From JBAVQS01 sp049694275 (GTDB taxonomy: Bacteria; Chloroflexota; Anaerolineae; UBA4142; SHND01), in NCBI GenBank assembly GCA_049694275.1, contig JBAVQS010000007.1, positions 1-8,268 on the forward strand: a DNA stretch of 8,268 bases, read 5' to 3'. Position numbers and translations under genes: made by a program. A model generated the notes under the pieces. That model was not told the DNA's origin. It did not search any database and saw only the letters and a list, made by a program, of their open reading frames with translations. Positions 7,501 to 8,268 of this stretch are shown here, in pieces (position 1 is the first letter of the stretch; every line of letters starts with the position of its first letter).

Positions 7501-8186
7501 CCAGGAGCCAACTGCCCATTGCCGCCAATAGTATTGTCTTGGATAGTTGTTGTGTTATCTGGTGAGTACATAACAGCGTGTACGCCGATGGCATCGAATG
7601 TGCCATTGTTCTGTAGCGCAAGTTTGACCGTTACGGTGTTCCCCTGCCGCGAGGTGGTATAGCCGGCTAGCATGGCGGGGATGGGATGCGAAGTCGGGTC
7701 TAGTGGATCGGTTCCATATTGCGATTCGATGCGATCAGGATAGCCATCCCGATCCGAATCGCGGTCAAAGCGCAACAGCAAGCCCGAACCCGCTTGCGCC
7801 GTTAAATCGCGCAACTCGGTATTACCTGCATCCTGTGTGAGATAGACATGCCACCATGCAATGTCTGAGGCCGCATGTTGTTTCCAAACAAGTGGATTGA
7901 GTTCGGGGGTAGAAATCGAATTGACCAGGCCGTCGCTGTCCGTTGCAGTGGGAAAAAAGCGAGCAAGTGTATCTTGCACGCTTTCTGTTCCCCATGTCGG
8001 GAGTACATATTGATGAACCAATTGGTCTCCACCCGCTTCGCCATCGTCAACATAGAATGTTACGCCACTGTTTATTGCATCTTGATAGAACAACTGGTCA
8101 ACACCATAACTATAATCGCCGAGCACTACGGTCAACCGTTCACCTACAGAGTTTTGATTAATTAATGTCCGCGCTTGTGCCGCCAC
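1566..8186 (-). CDS. Giant modular cell-surface protein with CARDB, glycine-rich, FN3-like and jelly-roll-like modules
   Basis: A 2206-codon frame, probably a surface adhesin or carbohydrate-binding scaffold. Regions in order (residues): 1-140 unrecognised; 141-154 Asp-rich calcium-binding-type motif; 170-500 beta-rich, Ig-like; 505-612 Ig-like domain of ASH/choice-of-anchor type; 690-835 module with GDGADG and QGTNAGIYEF; 841-1035 glycine-rich; 1060-1200 beta-rich; 1203-1320 and 1324-1432 CARDB-type; 1438-1587 and 1588-1728 IDAGG-type; 1730-1753 Thr/Pro linker; 1754-1857 FN3-like; 1858-1920 Thr/Pro linker; 1925-2042 and 2047-2168 tandem jelly-roll-like modules; 2184-2202 membrane helix, then RRQR. 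No catalytic motif was recognised. Its twelve cysteines lie in six local pairs, which fits an exported protein. The start is uncertain. The GTG at 8186 lacks a Shine-Dalgarno sequence and a signal peptide, and an in-frame TGA lies at 8195-8193. The gene may be frameshifted at its 5' end or begin in another frame (see 8257). Module names come from pattern recognition, not a profile search. Confidence 0.85.
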   Translation of the reverse strand: MAAQARTLINQNSVGERLTVVLGDYSYGVDQLFYQDAINSGVTFYVDDGEAGGDQLVHQYVLPTWGTESVQDTLARFFPTATDSDGLVNSISTPELNPLVWKQHAASDIAWWHVYLTQDAGNTELRDLTAQAGSGLLLRFDRDSDRDGYPDRIESQYGTDPLDPTSHPIPAMLAGYTTSRQGNTVTVKLALQNNGTFDAIGVHAVMYSPDNTTTIQDNTIGGNGQLAPGQHIAVSSFVKKPVLVTWNNSTAKVYSGGNFSGNQDKIYTFKVTTPGVVGQGSAALSWDDGAGNTGSLDLGVSYHAPLPLNIGSEGVQINLDTGTLYSGETFTVSAFTARDTFNYVVNTDPYTAPVIVVTYSDPQGSHKFVTPIQLNSLSDDLTPYTGQMLNNIEVQIAAQAQLNQAGNNTTAFVFENPHPQAIQNANLYVDFVGNGTVVAHLPYTLTLQSGPTVFPVTWTTSAFTQTYNATIDYLMIATWTDQYGNIIDTHARPFSTFAADPKPILNTSPASWNIGTVVQGAQPQQDISIVNTGLLPMNVVVTTQYTNTLTLKNTDGTLATGILSVPPAGTRDVIATLDTTNLSGAVNLSLTIRSNDPANQTATVPINGTVTGATGAANAFSITNRPLDNLVRVYANNGTTITQGSTITFAQVVSPTDATIEPCKIYDSTGQTLKGVGKYCSDFGIGTVSYQIFGDGADGPLTVTANPTIINSYAAITGISSSTVLQVSSTAGFTPTHEILIHQTQGTNAGIYEFATIASVGSGTITLTKPISNTYSAGGNSHAQIVGIPHYTDVTVQSGGVLTAQSWNGTTGGIIAFRASGTTTVTGSISAAGNTAVLPSVGAGIGFSGGPGRGSGDPAYAGEGTNGTPIIQTWANSNGGGGGDGGPIPGGASGGGGGHATAGSDGNAYANGIGGAGGLTAGSADLTVMVFGGGGGGSSPDNATGGAQAGGGGGGGIVFFASRIVNVTGGINVNGGNADTNTVNTPAGGGAGGSFMIKGQVVSLGSSFVTALGGIGGYNSGHTLHGGDGSVGRIRVEYCDHPPTGSSNPAANVAKISCYIAEKTDPATLRFTVPDTIPSPGQNYIMQFGRRYSFGISGGTVMTPTQIIAQSYLTATIDALVTNVGAGGVTNLNVQLGNQSIYSTTQTITLPTTINIPTFATALNSYLTGQTIGSVVSVPIRVTANNQADVILTNLALTPGSGVDLAVGPSDLTLGCPGGPSCLATEGNTIPVNLIVHNNGNQPAASAVIGYYAGDPSNGGKLLGNSYVAAIQPGGQITATFGWNTTGYTHTQTIYTFVDPSNSIAETVETNNVVSQTLNIKTKPNLQVAGIAVDHTDRIAGEPISVTTTISNTGETDASTNTQRINESGERGDTLNQDMQTGGIGASSAITFSAVLTPTLFGLHTITLTTDATNAVTESTKSDNVLTRTFYIGLNPPDIDAGGGNDTAYSTANGYGYLNGSTYDFSGAGVVTKTVRYDGNGDIQYRIDGLQPTRAYHLDGIFYQEGDNFTETVRFSGVNSGVVIPMNDSSASTTSILVPPTAYPTGTLWIDIVRPNGAFMPSRFSAAASSTGPAFVSELHLTPIQYAYIDAGGTNDLPYDPTRGAGYYGTNTYPSTLGGSDAVSTYRSAFSNTVTYEFSGLDPNKAYFVDLTLYDGPGSTRVETVLSGNTPITGCQSIPVNSVQRVQCLIPPSNYATQGIAFISVQCNGCTSPRVNEIALEQKTVNVIGSVPTPTPTPTITLTPTPTATATPSIQTIISSFAAQWSGSAVRITWGTTSENKIDTFTISRSTSITGTWQTVLPQPSLSSCAAQTFPVAYSVLDSSALIGQTYYYKLTWSGNGCIGGVSGTYPVSAVAAPVTDTPTSTPTLTNTPITPTPTVTNSPTATSTPVTPTPTPTNTPTVTNTPITPTNTPTITAVPITLFENEDPAIQYDNWRGVRDNNASGGTYRVSRVANDKATFKFSGTSITWVTRIGPAQGIAKILIDSVSKGTPDLYSPTDQWQVAKTYSGLANAAHTLVIQVTGTKNASATDTNVVIDAFKAGAGTTQDNTITVQYNNWIGASNASASGGAYRSNKTAGTIARFTFTGSSIDWITTKGTSYGKANVYIDGVNKGTYDLYKSSSAQWQYVVTFPNLGAGQHTIEVRPLGTKNASSTAATVIVDAFRGAVTAVPNQKPTLIEDGGVSLWLLVLFPLGWLGLWAVRRQR
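1569..1661 (-). other. C-terminal membrane anchor / possible sorting signal of the giant protein
   Basis: Residues 2176-2206 read PTLIEDGG, then a hydrophobic helix (about 2184-2202), then RRQR at the very end. A short motif, one membrane helix and a basic tail form the tripartite plan of bacterial surface-sorting signals. There is no LPxTG. P-T-L-x-E-x-G matches the spacing of the IPTL-CTERM motif (IPTLSEWG), which is associated with exosortase-type enzymes. A plain membrane anchor is the conservative reading; no sortase or exosortase gene is in the window. Confidence 0.6.
1683..2414 (-). other. Two tandem jelly-roll-like (carbohydrate-binding-type) modules
   Basis: Residues 1925-2042 and 2047-2168 are clearly homologous copies. 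Both have QY(D/N)NW, ASGG(T/A)YR, F(S/T)G(T/S)SI-W, a KILIDSV/NVYIDGV strand, KGT-DLY, QWQ, HT(L/I), GTKNAS and V(I)DAF. The pattern resembles beta-sandwich modules found at the ends of bacterial extracellular glycosidases and surface proteins, so a carbohydrate-binding role is plausible but inferred. Their position next to the membrane anchor, after a flexible linker, would put them close to the cell envelope. Confidence 0.7.
2436..2576 (-). repeat. 51-bp tandem repeat coding a 17-residue Thr/Pro unit
   Basis: Within the second Thr/Pro linker, residues 1871-1887, 1888-1904 and 1905-1917 (last copy partial) share the unit (N/S)TP(I/V)TPTPT(V/P)TN(S/T)PT(A/V)T. The DNA period is exactly 51 bp. 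The same 17 bases occur at 2458-2474 and 2560-2576, with an imperfect copy starting at 2509 midway between them. The period is a multiple of three, so gain or loss of copies would change linker length without breaking the frame. The linker is probably extended, flexible and possibly O-glycosylated. Confidence 0.8.
2928..2999 (-). other. First Thr/Pro-rich linker
   Basis: Residues 1730-1753 are almost entirely Thr, Pro and Ala in a TPTPTPT pattern, a low-complexity spacer. It joins the second IDAGG-type module to the FN3-like domain. Together with the longer linker at 1858-1920 it isolates the FN3-like domain on flexible tethers. Such linkers are especially frequent in secreted proteins of Chloroflexota. 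Confidence 0.75.
3003..3875 (-). other. Two IDAGG-type beta-sandwich modules
   Basis: Residues 1438-1587 and 1588-1728 each open with (D/Y)IDAGG(G/T)ND--Y, followed by a glycine/tyrosine-rich stretch (GYGYLNG; GAGYYGT). Later each has a GL-P--AY strand (GLQPTRAYHLDG; GLDPNKAYFVDL). They appear to be a duplicated domain, loosely similar to malectin-like or other carbohydrate-binding beta-sandwiches. The second copy carries two cysteine pairs (C1675/C1688 and C1707/C1710) that the first lacks. Ligand unknown. Confidence 0.55.
3891..4580 (-). other. Two consecutive CARDB-type (Ig-like) domains
   Basis: Residues 1203-1320 and 1324-1432 show the CARDB pattern. Each has a starting strand with (D/N)L-V, then VNL-VHNNGNQPA or VTTTISNTGETDA, then a strand rich in T/I/Y/H (TIYTFVDPSN; TITLTTDATN), and ends in ETVETNN or ESTKSDN before the last strand. 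CARDB domains are adhesion-type modules of bacterial surface proteins. The first copy has a C1216/C1222 pair near its N-terminus. Confidence 0.8.
5082..5666 (-). other. Glycine-rich block of the giant protein
   Basis: Residues 841-1035 contain runs of five to seven glycines (879-883, 894-898, 932-937, 950-956) separated by short hydrophobic strands such as TVMVF, IVFFASRIVNV and FMIKGQVVSL. The block ends in GRIRVEY. The periodic strand-plus-Gly pattern suggests a solenoid or stacked-loop structure rather than disorder. The preceding residues 690-835 (GDGADG, ILIHQTQGTNAG, IVGIPHYTDVTV, WNGTTGGIIAF) are a companion module usually seen just before such blocks in large bacterial surface proteins. 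Confidence 0.65.
7725..7766 (-). other. Thrombospondin type-3-like calcium-binding motif
   Basis: Residues 141-154 have acidic residues D141, D143, D145, D147, D151 and E154, with G148 inside, giving DxDxDxDGxxDxxE. This fits the EF-hand-like calcium loop of thrombospondin type-3 and related bacterial repeats, where calcium rigidifies surface proteins. A single copy is present, at the junction between the unrecognised N-terminal region and the Ig-like stretch. Confidence 0.75.
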
Positions 8187-8257
8187 GGCAGGTCAGAACC
8201 AAAGATGCATGCCCAGAGACGCTTTTGCGAGCGGCGCGTGCGTGCCAGTCCAGCCAT
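8162..8257 (-). CDS. Possible true N-terminus of the giant gene, or short overlapping ORF
   Basis: A 31-codon frame starts with ATG at 8257-8255 and ends with TAA at 8164-8162. AAGGA lies at 8268-8264, six bases before the ATG, a good ribosome site. The peptide begins with a basic segment (MAGLARTRRSQKRLW), then a short hydrophobic stretch (ACIF), like the start of a signal peptide. It overlaps the giant gene's GTG in a different frame. The giant frame just downstream reads PAVAAQA, a plausible A-x-A signal-peptidase site. A -1 shift, or one missing base between about 8192 and 8187, would join the two. It may instead be a non-coding coincidence or a small leader peptide. Confidence 0.35.
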   Translation of the reverse strand: MAGLARTRRSQKRLWACIFGSDLPWRHKRGH

Positions 8258-8263
8258 CACGTA

Positions 8264-8268
8264 TCCTT
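8264..8268 (-). promoter_or_regulatory. Shine-Dalgarno sequence before the ATG at 8257
   Basis: AAGGA is read on the minus strand at the very right edge of the window, spaced by TACGTG from the ATG at 8257. It is the only clear ribosome site near the start of the giant gene; the GTG at 8186 is preceded by pyrimidine-rich sequence. The upstream part of the site and any promoter lie outside the window. Confidence 0.45.

Overview
The window looks like bacterial chromosome, most likely from a Chloroflexota lineage. That assignment is an inference. It rests on the Thr-Pro-rich linkers (TPT/NTP repeats) in a giant mosaic surface protein, on CARDB and glycine-rich modules of the kind common in those genomes, and on GC-rich DNA. 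All supported genes lie on the minus strand, so the window reads biologically from right to left.

Layout in the direction of transcription. (1) From 8186 to 1566 there is one giant reading frame of 2206 codons. It encodes a modular, probably cell-surface protein: an unrecognised N-terminal region, a calcium-binding-type Asp-rich motif, several Ig-like beta-sandwich regions, a glycine-rich block, two CARDB-type domains, two IDAGG-type domains, a fibronectin-III-like domain between two Thr/Pro linkers, two tandem jelly-roll-like modules, and a C-terminal membrane anchor. Its 5' end is problematic: no signal peptide in frame, no Shine-Dalgarno sequence before the GTG, and an in-frame TGA just upstream. 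A well-placed ribosome site and a basic N-terminus lie in another frame. (2) A 229-bp intergenic gap (1337-1565) holds two dyad-symmetric, repeat-like elements and a promoter. (3) From 1336 to 110 lies a complete secreted subtilisin-type (S8) serine protease with an apparently leaderless promoter. (4) One base after its stop, at 108, begins an NAD(P)-binding Rossmann-fold (NmrA/atypical-SDR-like) protein that runs off the left edge.

How they may work together: the surface protein and the secreted protease are adjacent and codirectional, so the protease could process or turn over surface proteins, but nothing in the sequence proves this. The protease and the oxidoreductase-like gene are so tightly spaced that they are almost certainly cotranscribed and probably translationally coupled. 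No tRNA, rRNA, CRISPR array, transposase or phage gene was seen. The most unusual points are the damaged-looking or recoded start of the giant gene, the TATAAT-N6-ATG leaderless promoter, an in-frame 51-bp tandem repeat in a linker, and a C-terminal P-T-L-x-E-x-G plus membrane helix resembling IPTL-CTERM sorting signals.
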